This document shows positions 40,939 to 51,904 of a DNA stretch of 64,000 nt, one piece after another. Origin of the DNA: Dasypus novemcinctus (lineage: Eukaryota > Chordata > Mammalia > Cingulata > Dasypodidae); NCBI RefSeq assembly GCF_030445035.2, contig NC_080680.1, positions 47,319,212 through 47,383,211 on the forward strand, in the 5' to 3' direction. Under the pieces are notes generated by a model. That model was not told the origin of the DNA. It saw only the letters and a list, made by a program, of their open reading frames with translations, and searched no databases. Position 1 is the first letter of the stretch; each line of letters starts with the position of its first letter. The position numbers and the translations under genes are program-made.

Positions 40939-41351
40939 GGGAAGCAGATTTGGCTCAACTGATAGAGTGTCTGCCTACCACATAGGAGGTCCAGGGTTCA
41001 AACTCAGGGCCTCCTGACCTGTGTGTTGAGCTGGCCCACACACAGTGCTGATGCACACAAGGAGAAGGGGTGTCCCCCATATAGGGGAGCCTCACATGCA
41101 AAGAGTGCACCTTGCAAGGAGAGCCGCCCCATGTGAAAAAAGTACAGCCAACCCAGGAATGGTGCCATACACCTGGAGAGCCAACACAGCAAGATGGCGC
41201 AACAAAAAGAGACACAGATTCCTGGTGCCACTGACAGGAATACAAATGGACAAAGAAGAACACACAGCGAATGGACACAGAGAGCAGACAATGGGGGGGG
41301 AGGGAAAGGGGAGAGAACTAAATAAAAAATAAATCTTAAAAAAAAAAAAAA
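40939..41351 (+). mobile_element. DAS SINE (diverged subfamily) in L1 'D' ORF2
   Basis: The head is GGGAAGCAGATTTGGCTCAA with B box GGGTTCAAACTC; the body carries TCCTGGTGCCACTGACAGGA and the tail is AAAAAATAAATCTTAAAAAA. ATACTATA-type sequence flanks both ends imperfectly. Confidence 0.9.
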
Positions 41352-41925
41352 AGATAATACTATTAAAAATAGTATGCCAGCAAGAGGGACAAGTTAGATG
41401 AAATGGAAGAATTTCCAGAAACATAAAACCTACACTATTTCTAGAAGAACTAGAAAACCTCAACAGACGAATAACAAGTAATTAGATTGAATCAGTCATT
41501 AAAAATCTCCCAAGAAAGAAAAGCCCAGGATCAACTGGCTTCAAAGGTGAATTCTACCAAGTATTTTGAAAAAAAACAACAACAATCCTACTCAAACTCT
41601 TCCCCCCAAAAAAGAGAGGAAAGAACATTACCTAACTCATTCTATGAAGCCACTATCACCCTTGTACCAAAGCCACATAAAGATGACACAAGAAAAGAAA
41701 ATTACACATCAATATTTCTAACGAACTTAGATGCAAAAATCCTCAACAAAATACTAGCAAATCAAATCCAACCTCTCGATAAAGGAATTATACACTATGA
41801 TAAAGTGCGTTTTATCTCAGGTATGCAAGAGAGGTTCAACATAAGAAAATCAAGTAATGTAATACACTACACATCAGATAGAAAAACTAAATGATTACCT
41901 CTATCAATGTAGAAAAGGCATTCCG

Positions 41926-42295
41926 GGGAAACAGACTTGGCCCAGTGGTTAGGGCGTCCGTTTACCACATGGGAGGTCCGCGGTTCAAACCCCGGGCCTC
42001 CTTGACCCGTGTGGAGCTGGCCCATGCACAGTGCTGATGCGCGCAAGGAGTGCCCCCCCCCATGCAGGGGTGTCCCCCGCGTAGGGGAGCCCCACGTGCA
42101 AGGAGTGCACCCCATAAGGAGAGCCGCCCAGCGCGAAAGAAAGTGCAGCCTGCCCAGGAATGGCGCTGCCCACACTTCCCGTGATGCTGACAACAACAGA
42201 AGCGGACAAAGAAACAAGACGCAGCAAATAGACACAGAGAACAGACAACCGGGGGGGGGAGGGGAGTTAAATAAATAAATGAAAATCTTAAAAAA
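41926..42295 (+). mobile_element. DAS-III SINE in L1 'D' ORF2
   Basis: The head is GGGAAACAGACTTGGCCCAG with B box GGTTCAAACCCC. The tail is GTTAAATAAATAAATGAAAA. AGAAAAGGCATTCCG is duplicated at 41911-41925 and 42296-42310. Confidence 0.95.
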
Positions 42296-42347
42296 AGAAA
42301 AGGCATTCCGCATCCCTTGTTGATTAAAAAAAAAATTTAAAAAGATA

Positions 42348-42441
42348 GGGGGGAGTGTATGTAGCTCAAGTGGTTGAGCATATGCTCCCCATGTATGAGG
42401 TCCTGGGTTCATTCCCCAGTACCTCCAGCCCCCTCCTCCCC
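42348..42441 (+). mobile_element. Short DAS-type tRNA SINE
   Basis: GTGTATGTAGCTCAAGTGGT, TTGAGCATATGCTCCCCATG and CCTGGGTTCATTCCCCAGTA are the tRNA-derived parts. It lies in L1 ORF2 between two long DAS copies. Confidence 0.82.
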
Positions 42442-42595
42442 CCAGAAAAGTATAGAAGGAAACTTTCTTAACATAATTAAGGGCATATATGAAAAACCCA
42501 CAGCTACCATACTCAATGGTGAAAGGCTAAAAGCTTTCTCTCTAAGATCCAGAACAAGAAAAGGATTCCCACTGTCACCATTCTTAATCAACTCT

Positions 42596-42978
42596 CTTTT
42601 TCTCTCTCCCTTCCCCCTGACCCTGCTGTTTTTGTTGTCTGTGTCCATTAGCTGTGTGATCTTCTTTGTCTATTTCTCTCTTTGTCTTCTCATCTTGTTT
42701 TCTCCTCTAGGATTCACCAGGATTCAATCCTGGGGACCGCTGATGTGAAGAGAGGTTCCCTATCACTTGCGCCATCTCAGTTCCTGGTTTCTGCTGTGTC
42801 TTGACTTGACTCTTCCCTTTGTGTCTCTTTTGTTGTGTCATCATATTGCTGCGTGGCTCACTGTGTGGGCCGCATTTGCCGCACAGGCACACCTTTACCA
42901 GGAGGCCCCAGAGATTGAAACTGGATCCTCCCATATGGTAGACTGAAGCCCAATCACTTGAGCCAAATCCACTTCCCT
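42596..42978 (-). mobile_element. DAS SINE (minus), third structural type
   Basis: Its tRNA-like head, read on the minus strand, begins AGGGAAGTGGATTTGGCTCA. It has a second tRNA-like unit within (GGGATTCAATCCTGG as complement near 42720), suggesting a composite. It is flanked by ATCAACTCT and ATCCAACTCT in L1 ORF2. Confidence 0.8.
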
Positions 42979-44422
42979 TATCCAACTCTTATTCAACACT
43001 GTTTTAGAAGTCCTTGCTAGAGCAGTTAGGCTAGAAAAAGAAAGACATCCAAATTAGAAAGGAAGAAGTAAAACTTTCACTATTTGCAGAGGACATGATC
43101 CTATATCTAGAAAATCCTGAAAAATCCACGACAAAGCTACTAGAATAAATGAATTCAGCAAAATGGCAGGATATAAGGTTGATGTGCAAAAATCAATATT
43201 TTTGATTTGTAATCTGAGGAAGAAATCATTTTAAAAATTCCATTTATAATAGCAACTAAAACAATCAAATATTTAGGAAAAAACTTAACCAAGGACCTAA
43301 AGGAACTGTATTAATAAAACTATAAAACATTGCTAAAGGAAACTAAAGAAGACTTAAATAAATGGAAGGACATTCCATGTTCTCGAAGACTAAATATCAG
43401 TAAGATGTCGATTCTACCCAAACTGCTTTACAGATTCAATGCAATCCCAATAGCCTTTTTTTGTAGAAATCAAAAAGCCAGTAATGAAATTTATTTGGAA
43501 GAGTAAGGAGCTCCAAATAGCCAAAAATGTCTTAAAAAAGAAGACCATATTTGGAAAACTCTCACTTCCTAACTTTAAAGCATATGACTTAGCTATAGTG
43601 GTAAAAACAGCATAGTACTGGCATAAGGACAGACAGTTTGACCAATGGAATCAAACAGAAAACTAAGAAATTGACCCTCATATCTACAGTCAAGCGATTT
43701 TTGACAAGGCTGTTAAGCCCACCCAGCTGAGCCAGAACAGTCTATTCAACAAATGGTGTTGGGAGAACTGATATCCATATCCAAAAGAAAGAAAGAAGAT
43801 GCCTATCTCATACCTTATACAAAAATTAACTCAAAATGGATCAAGAACTTAAATATAAAAACAACCACCTTAAAACTCCTAGAAGAAAATGCAGGAAAAT
43901 ATCTTCAATATCTTGTGGTAGGCAGTAGTTACTTAAACTTTATGCCCAAAGCACGAGCAACAAAAGCAAAAAATAAATGGAACCTCCTCAAATTCAACAC
44001 TATTGCACCTCAAAGGACTTTATCAAAAGAATGAAAAGGCAGGTGACTCAACAGGAGAGAATATTTGGCAAAATTTATCTGATAAAGGTTTAATATCCAT
44101 GATACATAAGAAGATCATACAACTCAACAATAAAAAGTCAAACTACCTGATTAAAAAATAGGCAAAAGACTTGAAAAGACTACTGTCCAAAGAAGAAATA
44201 CACATGGTGAACAAACACATGAAAATAATTTCAATATCACTAGCAATTAGGGAAATACAAATCAAAACTACAATGAGGTATCATTTCACACCTATTAGAC
44301 TGGCCACTAATAAAAAGTCAGAAAATTGTAAATGTTGGAGAGGATGTGGAGAGATAGGAATGCTTATTCACTGTTTGTGGGAATGTAGAATGATACAGCC
44401 ACTGTGGAGGGCTGTTTGGCAG

Positions 44423-44789
44423 CCTTTTTTTTTTAAAGATGTATTTATTTATTTAATTCCCCCCCTCCCCCAGTTGTCTGTTCTCTGTGTCTATTTGCTG
44501 CGTCTTGTTTCTTTGTCCGCCTCTGTCGTCAGAGGCACAGGAAGTGTGGGCGGCGCCATTCCTGGGCAGGCTGCACTTTCTTTGGCGCTGGGCGGCTCTT
44601 CTTACGGGTGCACTCCTTGCGCGTGGGGCTCCCCTATGCGGGGGACACCCGTGCATGGCGTGGCACTCCTTGCACGCATCAGCGCTGTGCATGGGCCAGC
44701 TCCACACGGGTCAGGGAGGCCCGGGGTTTGAACCGCAGACCTCCCATGTGGTAGACGGACGCCCTAACCACTGGGCCAAGTCCGTTTCC
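44423..44789 (-). mobile_element. DAS-III SINE (minus) near L1 'D' 3' end
   Basis: The order is T-run, AAAGATGTATTTATTTATTT, body, then the complement of the head (ACTGGGCCAAGTCCGTTTCC). The target-site duplication CTGTTTGGCAG lies at 44412-44422 and 44790-44800. Confidence 0.95.
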
Positions 44790-45262
44790 CTGTTTGGCAG
44801 TTCTTAAGGAAGTTGAGTATAGACTTGCCATGGGACCCAGAAATACCATTGATAGGTAGAGAGCAGTGACACAAACAGATATCTGCACACCAATGTTCAC
44901 AGCAGTGTTATTCACAATAACCAAAAGTTGGAAACAACCCAGGTGTCCATCAACTGATGAATGATAAACAAATTATGGCATATATACATGATGGTATATT
45001 ATGCAGCTGTAAGAAGAAATGAAGTCGTGAAACATATGACAACATGGATGAACCTGAAGGACATTATGTGAAGCATGCCAGACATGAAAGGACAAATACT
45101 GTACGATTGCCCTATTATGAACTAAATATATCATATGAAATATATATTACATAAAATATGAACACGGGTAGAACTGCACACATAGAAGACCATTTTTCTT
45201 TGAAGCTGAATAAATTTAAGCTAATAGTACAAAATGTTATTAGACCAAAAAAAAAAAAAATT

Positions 45263-45787
45263 AAAGCAGACCAGAGTACTACATATTGTGGGATCCCATT
45301 TATATAAAATGTAAATATAAATCAATTTATAAAGATGAAAGGAGATTAGTGGTTATGTAGGTCTGAAGAAGGAATGCTTAAGGGGTGTAGTCTTTCTTTT
45401 TGAAGTAATGAAATTGTTCTAAAATTTTTTAGATGGTCAACGTACAACATTATGATTATACTAAATGTCATTGATTATAGACTTTGGCTAGAATAGGTGG
45501 AAATCTACAGCAGCTATGTATAGTGGGGGAGCACAGAAAGATTGAGAGGTGAGGAATTTTCTTGTTAGTCTGCATTTTGTTTATTATTGAAATCATGAAA
45601 ACGCTCTAATAATGATTGAAGTGATGAACATACAACTATGTGATTATAGCAAAAGCACTGATTGTACACTTTTTTTCAAGGAAAGAATATATATATATAT
45701 ATTTCACTTAATATTCTTGCAACTTTTCTGTAGGTTTGAAATTACTCAAAATAAAATGTTGGAAACAGTTTTTAAAAAACTTCGGGG
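45263..45787 (+). mobile_element. Old L1 3' UTR fragment
   Basis: The block GAGATTAGTGGTTATGTAGG and the terminal TTGAAATTACTCAAAATAAA are typical of the 3' end of old mammalian L1. It contains a short (TA)n at 45689-45701. Its end meets the ORAI1 pseudogene. Confidence 0.6.
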
Positions 45788-47150
45788 ACCAGGGAAGAAA
45801 AAGACAAAGGAGCCCAGACCCAACAAACACAGACACGGGAGGGCTGTCCCTTATATTTGTGTTCACACACACACACACACACACGCACGCACGCACGCAC
45901 GCACGCACAGCACACTCAGCGCTGAACAGGGAGGGAGCTCGAGACAGAAAGGTCAGGAAGTGCGCAGATGGCACTGCACAAGGAGGAGGCACAAAGGAAG
46001 CCTTTGTCCCTGCTCTGGCCCCCACTCCCTCCTAATAGGAGGTGAACCTGGGTCTGGAAGGACAGGAAGTGCTTACTGTCTTAGAGGAAAATTTCAAAGT
46101 GCAGCAATTTCTCTTAAAAACAACCACAGCCAAACAACCCCCTCTCTTCCCTCTGCTCTCTCCCTGAGGATAGCCCAGGCCCCTGCACAGGCTGTCCTTG
46201 AGGCTGGGGCAGGACAAGGTCATGGGGAAGAGGTCAAGGCCAAAGCTCTGAAACGCCCCTAGCTGGGGACGCTTAGGCTAGTGGCTGCCAGGTGTGTGTG
46301 TGGGGGGGTCCCCTCTGTGGTCCAGCTGGTCCTGCAAGCGGGCAAACTCAGCCAGCTCACTGAGCTCCTGGAACCGTCGGTCCGTCCTGCGGCTGACCGG
46401 CGAGCGGGAGCAGTGGTCGGCGAAGACGATGAGACCGGGCCAAGGGGACCGCGGCGGTGGCGGAGCGCGGCGGCCGCCGGGCCGGGTGAGGTCGCTGCTG
46501 CTGCGCTGGCGGCTGCGCTGCGAGCGGGGGGCTTGCTGGCGGGTCGCGGCTGGCGCGGCCGCTCTTGAGGGGCAGGACCTCGACCCAGCAGAGCAGCACG
46601 ACCTCGGCCAGGAAGAGCAGCGAGCCGATGGCGGAGGAGCAAGCCCAGGCCAGCTCGACGTGGCGGTGCCTGCGCTCGTGGGGCGACGCCTTGACCGAGG
46701 TGAGGCCGTGCACGCTGCTCTCCGCCTCGCTGCTGGGCAGGACGCGGGTGCTGATCATGCGCGCGAACTGGTGCGCGGCGCCAGCACCGAGGAGCGCCGC
46801 GGCGGGCCGTGGAGCTCAGCACCCAGCGGCACCTCCACCATCGCTGCCACCGCGAGGCCGGCGCGGAGCCGAGGTCCGGCCCGAGGCTTCCAGCTTGGCG
46901 CGGCCCCAGGAGAGCTCGCGCCAGGACAGCGCCTGCATCGAGCGCTCGCTGAGGCGCAGCACCGCGGAGTAACTCGGGCCCATCCCGTCGGGGGAGGGCG
47001 GGCGCGGGTGGCGAGGCCCCGGCGCTCCCGCTGGAGCTGCGGCCCCTGGAGCTGCTGCCCCGCTGAGGGCGAGCGGGGGCTGCCGCCGCGGGGGCGGGGC
47101 GGGCTCCGGATGCGTGGAGCGCGCTGCAGAGGCGCGGCCGGAGACGCGGC
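45788..47150 (-). pseudogene. ORAI1: ORAI1 processed pseudogene
   Basis: On the minus strand, ORAI1 coding similarity starts at 47115, where the ATG position reads ACG and is followed by HPEPAPPP. It continues [20 protein letters not shown]. Further on come [40 protein letters not shown] and [20 protein letters not shown], then [20 protein letters not shown], with a premature TAG near 46278. The sequence between the N-terminal helix and MIST, which holds the pore segment, is scrambled and shortened, and several frame changes are needed. ORAI1 3' UTR-like sequence follows (46275 to about 45790, TTGACCTCTTCCCCATGACC). No intron is seen. ORAI1 is the pore subunit of the CRAC calcium channel in the plasma membrane. 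The copy retains very high GC and CpG. Confidence 0.88.
45868..45909 (+). repeat. (CA)n then (GCAC)n microsatellite
   Basis: A run of CA dinucleotides passes directly into seven or so CGCA tetramers. It lies in the 3' UTR-like part of the ORAI1 pseudogene. Confidence 0.92.
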
Positions 47151-47238
47151 AGCCCCCCGCCAGGGCCCTGGTTGGACACTTTGGATGAACTGTATGCTTT
47201 ATTGATATGTATCAATAAAACTGATTTGTTTAAAAAAA
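47151..47238 (+). repeat. Polyadenylated 3' end of an unidentified element
   Basis: TGGATGAACTGTATGCTTTA, ATCAATAAAACTGATTTG and an A-run on the plus strand form a transcript 3' end. It points opposite to the ORAI1 pseudogene it adjoins. It resembles the CTCAATAAA ends of old L1 elements. Confidence 0.45.
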
Positions 47239-50200
47239 AATAAAAGAAGAATGATGTTGGAGGACTCACACTACCTGACTTTAAAGCACATTACAAAACT
47301 ACAGTGGTCAAAACAGCATGGTATTATTACAAGGATAGACATATCCACCAAGGGAACCGAAGAGAGTTTAGAAATAGACCACACATTTTCTGGCCACCTG
47401 ATATCTGACAAAGCCACCAAGTCCACTCAAATGGGACAAAACAATTCTCCCAAAAATGGTGCTGGGAGAACTGTATATCCATATCCAAAAGAATGAAAGA
47501 GGATACCTATCTCATACCCTATACAAAAACTAACTCAAGATGGCTCAAAGACCTAAATACAAGAGCCAGGACCATGAAACACCAGAAGAGAATACAGGGA
47601 AGCATCTACAAGATCTGTGGTAGGCAATGGTTTCATGAACTTTACACTCAAAGAGCAAGTATGAAAGAAAAAATAGATAAATGGGACCTCAAATTTTAAA
47701 ACTTTCATGTTTCAAAAGAGTTTGTAAAGAAAGTGAAAAGGCAGCCTACTCAATGGGAGAAATTATTTGGAAACCACATCTCCAAAAAGGCTCTAATATC
47801 CAGCATATATAAAGAAATCCTACAACTTAATAATAGACAAAAAACACAATTAAAAGATGGGCAAAAAGCTTGGTCAGACACTTTTCTTAAGAAGAAATAC
47901 AAATGGCTAAAAAAAAAAAAAAAACCAAATGAAATGATACTCAACATCACTAGTTATTAGGGAAATGCAAATCAAAACCACAGTGAGATATAATCTCTCA
48001 CCTACTGGACTAGTCTCTACTTAAAAAAACAAACAGAAAACTACAAGTGTTGGAGACGATGTAGAGAAATTGGACGTAGACGACAGTTTGCCAGTTCCTC
48101 AAGAAGTTAAATATAGAAATGCCACATGATCCAGCAATCCTGCTACTAGGTATATATCAAGAAGAACTAAAAGCAGGGACACAAACAGATATATGCACAC
48201 CAATGTTAACAGCAGCATAATTCAGAACTGCTAAAAGTTGGAGACACCCAAGTGCCCATTAATAGATGAAAAGATAAACAAAAAGTGGTAATACAAATGA
48301 TGGAATATTATTCAGCTGTTAGAAAGAATGAAGTACTGATGCATGCAACAACATGGATTAACCTTGAAAACCTTACACTGAGTGAAATAACCCAGATATA
48401 AAAGGACTAATGTTGCATTACATCACTAATTTAAACGAAGTACAGTGAGCAGATCATGGAGGTAAGAGTCTGGAAGATAGGTTATCAGGAGATAGAACAG
48501 GGACAGAGAATGGCGAACTGATGCTTAATTTGAACAGAATTTATAATTAGATTGATCGTAATGGTTTGAAATCAATTGAGGTGATGGCCAAGCAAAGTGA
48601 GAGTAATTAACAGCACAGAAGTGTGTGAACGTGATTGAAAGGGAAAGTTTTAGGTCATCCAAGTTGCTAGAAGGAAAGCTGGAGCATAAAATGGGAAACC
48701 GTGTAATAAAGTGAAATCTGTGGTAGTTAATAATACAAATATATAAGAATGTTCTTTCAGGATCTATAAACAAATTACATCACTAATATAGGGTACTGAT
48801 AGTAGGGTGGTACATGGAGAAAAATGTACCTAAAACACACTTCTGTGGCATATAAATGTATTCTTGTTGTCATGGGTATGTTTTCTCAATAGAGACCCAC
48901 ACAGTAGCTAACAAAACATTCAACTTCAATCCTGTGGAAGTCCTGCTACTTTCTCAAAGATGACAAAAATCTCTGGAATACATAAACTGTGCCTAATAAA
49001 AGGAAACAGGCCAATATGCCCAGCCCTCAATCTTAACAGTTGCCTTATGAACCTTATTCCTGTAAAAATGAAACTAAACAACATTAGAATTAATGCCTAA
49101 GAAATTCCTCCTGAAAATCTCCTTGTTTCTCAAATGTGGCCTCTCTCTAAGCCAAACTCTGCAAATGAACTCACTACCTTGCCCCAAATGTGGGACATGA
49201 CTTCTGAGGATGAGTTTCCCTAGCACTGAAGGATTATTACCAAGCATTCATCAGTGAAGTACTTGGAAAAAGACTGTGATAAAATGGTAGAAATAGTAAA
49301 TAAAACAAGTTTTTATAGCTAAGAGATTTAAAGTGAATCGGCATTTTATTCTGGAGGTTACACTTATGCAGGTCATAGATAAGATTTCATAAATTGCCAG
49401 AGTAAACAAAGCCTCAAACAAAAGTGCTACAGAGGGATCTAAGGATGTCCAGACACCATAGGCAAGGCACACAGTTTCATGAAATCAACATCCCCTTGGT
49501 AGATCCTATGGGAATATATGAAAATCTATTTCCTTAATATAACAGTTATACTCATTTATAATTCCCCTTATCATGATTCTTCTACTCCCTTTATTTGAAT
49601 CTATAATTTTCAATTTACCTGATAAGTGTATTTCTCATAGACTTAAATCTTCAGATTGTTCACATGCCAGTTGAGTCCGAAACCCAGCAGAGCTCTGGCC
49701 AGCTCCTACTCTCCAGCCCTTCAGGCATTCCCTGGATAACTAACAAAACGATAATGATGGACAAGTCCCATCCCCAAAAAACAAGGAATATCTACGGTTG
49801 CAAGCGAAACTGTTCCTTCCCTCTGCCCCATAAGATCTAAGTCCTCTCTCAGTCTAAAGCAGAATAGGTATCGCAATCCCAAAATGCTCAAAATTGAGGA
49901 CTCAACAAACATAAGGGGGGAGCGTAACCATGGACCAAAGCAGATCTATTGTTATTGTAGTTTTTTTTTATCTTGTGGTTAATGCAGTAACTTGCAACAC
50001 TGATATAAAGTAGGTTGCCAGGGGTTCAGAGGGATGGGGGAGGGACGAATCAGTGGAACACAGGGCATTCTTTGGGCAATGACACTGTTCTGTATGATTC
50101 TGTAATGGTGTACACCTGACATTATACGTTTGTCAAAGCCTATAAAACGGTACACAAAATGTTAACCATAATGTCAACTATAGACTTTGGTTAGTAGTAA

Positions 50201-50345
50201 TGCTTCAATATTGGTTTATCAGTTGTAACAAATGTACCAAACTAATATATGATATTAATAATATGGGAAACTGTGTTTGCAGGTGGGTGGGTAGGTACTT
50301 TCTATGCAATTTTTCTGTAAATTTACAACTTCTCTAAAAACAAAA
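47239..50345 (+). mobile_element. LINE-1 'E', ORF2 end and 3' region
   Basis: It begins in ORF2 (ATGTTGGAGGACTCACACTA, AACAGCATGGTATTATTACA) and runs to the ORF2 end near 48410. A 3' UTR follows, then the 1.2-kb unit at 48852-49998, and then a second L1-type 3' UTR stretch (GTTGCCAGGGGTTCAGAGGG) ending in an A-rich tail near 50345. The abrupt change at 49998-50005 suggests two different 3' UTR pieces. All frames are broken. Confidence 0.78.
48852..49998 (+). repeat. 1.2-kb repeat of unknown family, copy 1
   Basis: Landmarks shared with 51905-53070 are ACAGTAGCTAACAAAA, GCCTAATAAAAGGAAACAGG, AAACTCTGCAAATGAACTCA, AACAAAGCCTCAAACAAAAG, CAAAACGATAATGATGGACA and a G-run then GCGTAACCATGG near the end. 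By eye the identity is about 80%. It has no long open frame and no terminal repeat that I can see. It could be part of an L1 3' UTR or an independent element. Confidence 0.7.
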
Positions 50346-51700
50346 AAATTTTCAAAAAGAGTTTGTCAAGAAAGTGAAAAAAACAACAGCCTACTCAATG
50401 GGAGAAAATATTTGAAAACCATATATCCAATGAGGGTCTAATATTCAGCATATGTAAAGAAATTCTGTAACTCAGCAATAAGATACAAACAACTCAATTT
50501 AAAAATGGGCAAAAGATTTGAATAGACATTTTTCCAAAGAGGAAATACAAATGGCTAAAAAGCACATGAAAAGATGTTCAACCTCACTAGCTATAAGGGA
50601 AATGCAAATCAAAACCACAATGAGATATCATTTCATACCTACTGAACAGGCCACTTTTAAAAACACAGAAAACTACAAGTGTTGGAGGGGATGTGAAAAA
50701 TAGGAACACCCATTCACTGCCGGTGGGAATGTGGAATGGTGCAGCTTCTGTGGAAGACAGTTTGCTGGGTCCTCAGGAAACTGCCATATGATCTGACAAT
50801 CCTGCTACTAGGGATATATCCAGAAAGCAGGGACACAAACAGATATATACACATCAGTGTTAACAGCGGCATAATTCAGAACTGCTAAAAGATGGAAATC
50901 CAAGTGCCCATCAACAGATGAATGGGTAAACAAAATGTGGTATTATATGTATGACTGAACATTATTCAGTTGCAAGAAAGAGTGAAGTACTGATGTATGC
51001 CATAACATGGATGAACCTTGAGAATCTTATGTTGAGTGAAATAAGCCAGACACAAAAGGACAAATATTGTATGATTTCACTAACATGACCTAATTATAAT
51101 AAGCAAACTCATAGAGGTAGAATCTAGAAGGTAGGTTACTAGGAGATAGAATGGGCATAGGGACCAGGGAGCTGATGTTTAATTTGTCCAGATTTTATAA
51201 ATTTTATTGCAATGGTTTGTAAATGGGCAGATATGATGGTAGCACAGTATTGTGAGTGTACTTAATAGTTCTGAAGTATGTACGTGAACGTGATTGAAAG
51301 GGGAAGTTTTGGGTCACATGTCACTTGAAGAAAAGCTAGAAGATAAAACATGTGTTTATAAAACACTGGGAACTCTGTGTTGGACAAGGATTGTGGTTAA
51401 TAATACAAACATAAAAATGTTCTTTCAGGATCTATAACATAAGTAGGTCACTAATACAAGGTGCTAACAATAGGGTGGTATATGGAGAAAAAATACACCT
51501 AAAGCAAAATATGAACTAGTTAACATTACATTTTAACATTCTCGCATCAGTGGTAACAAAGTTACCACACCAATGTTAAGTGTCAACTTAACAATATGGA
51601 AATATTGTAATATTTTATTCATAGAAAAATGTTTTATGTCAAAGAAACAACCAAATTTCCTTGTCAGGTTTACTGCACTGAGGCTTCTCTGAAAGTATAT
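50346..51700 (+). mobile_element. LINE-1 'F', ORF2 end and 3' UTR
   Basis: It begins AAAAAGAGTTTGTCAAGAAA directly after the A-rich tail of 'E'. It carries the ORF2 C-terminal part ([35 protein letters not shown]) and an L1 3' UTR (TTCTCGCATCAGTGGTAACA, CCACACCAATGTTAAGTGTC). The end is near 51650-51700. Confidence 0.78.
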
Positions 51701-51904
51701 GCAGCCAGTTGCAATTCAAAGCTTCATCTTCAGAAAAAAAATTAAAGAACTTTATATGAGAAGCAAGGCAAGTATATAATTATATTCCACCTGTCAACTA
51801 ACATAGCCCTGGAGAGAAGGTAAAGGTGGGACATGGAGAGGTGTCTCGACAGACAGCACCTTTTGACCATCTTGAACGTTACATACATACAATATTCTAT
51901 GGGA

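Larger units (their letters stand above)
36469..45262 (+). mobile_element. LINE-1 'D', near full length, with seven inserts
   Basis: The 5' end is GATCCACGATGGTAGACTAG; the 5' UTR runs to about 37200 and includes a TTTTA microsatellite. ORF1 remnants run to about 38720. ORF2 runs from about 38735 (IINIYAPNQGAPKYMRQTSA near 39054) to about 45100, with the terminal part near 44171 (LSKEEIHMVNKHMKIISISL). The poly(A) ends at 45262. Subtracting inserts (37464-37879, 39500-40485, 40939-41351, 41926-42295, 42348-42441, 42596-42978, 44423-44789) leaves about 5.8 kb, the expected L1 length. All frames are broken. Confidence 0.85.

Noticed and set aside
40955-41030. tRNA genes suggested by B-box-like GGTTCAAAC motifs throughout the window
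   Set aside because: Each is the head of a DAS SINE with diverged stems and an attached body or A-tail, not a functional tRNA.
46294-47205. A 303-codon open frame on the plus strand across the same island
   Set aside because: It is the antisense shadow of the ORAI1 pseudogene; base composition explains its length.
46259-47269. A 336-codon open frame on the minus strand through the GC-rich island
   Set aside because: It changes between ORAI1-like and meaningless sequence, because the GC-rich retrocopy has few stops in any frame. The ORAI1 similarity itself is spread over different frames.
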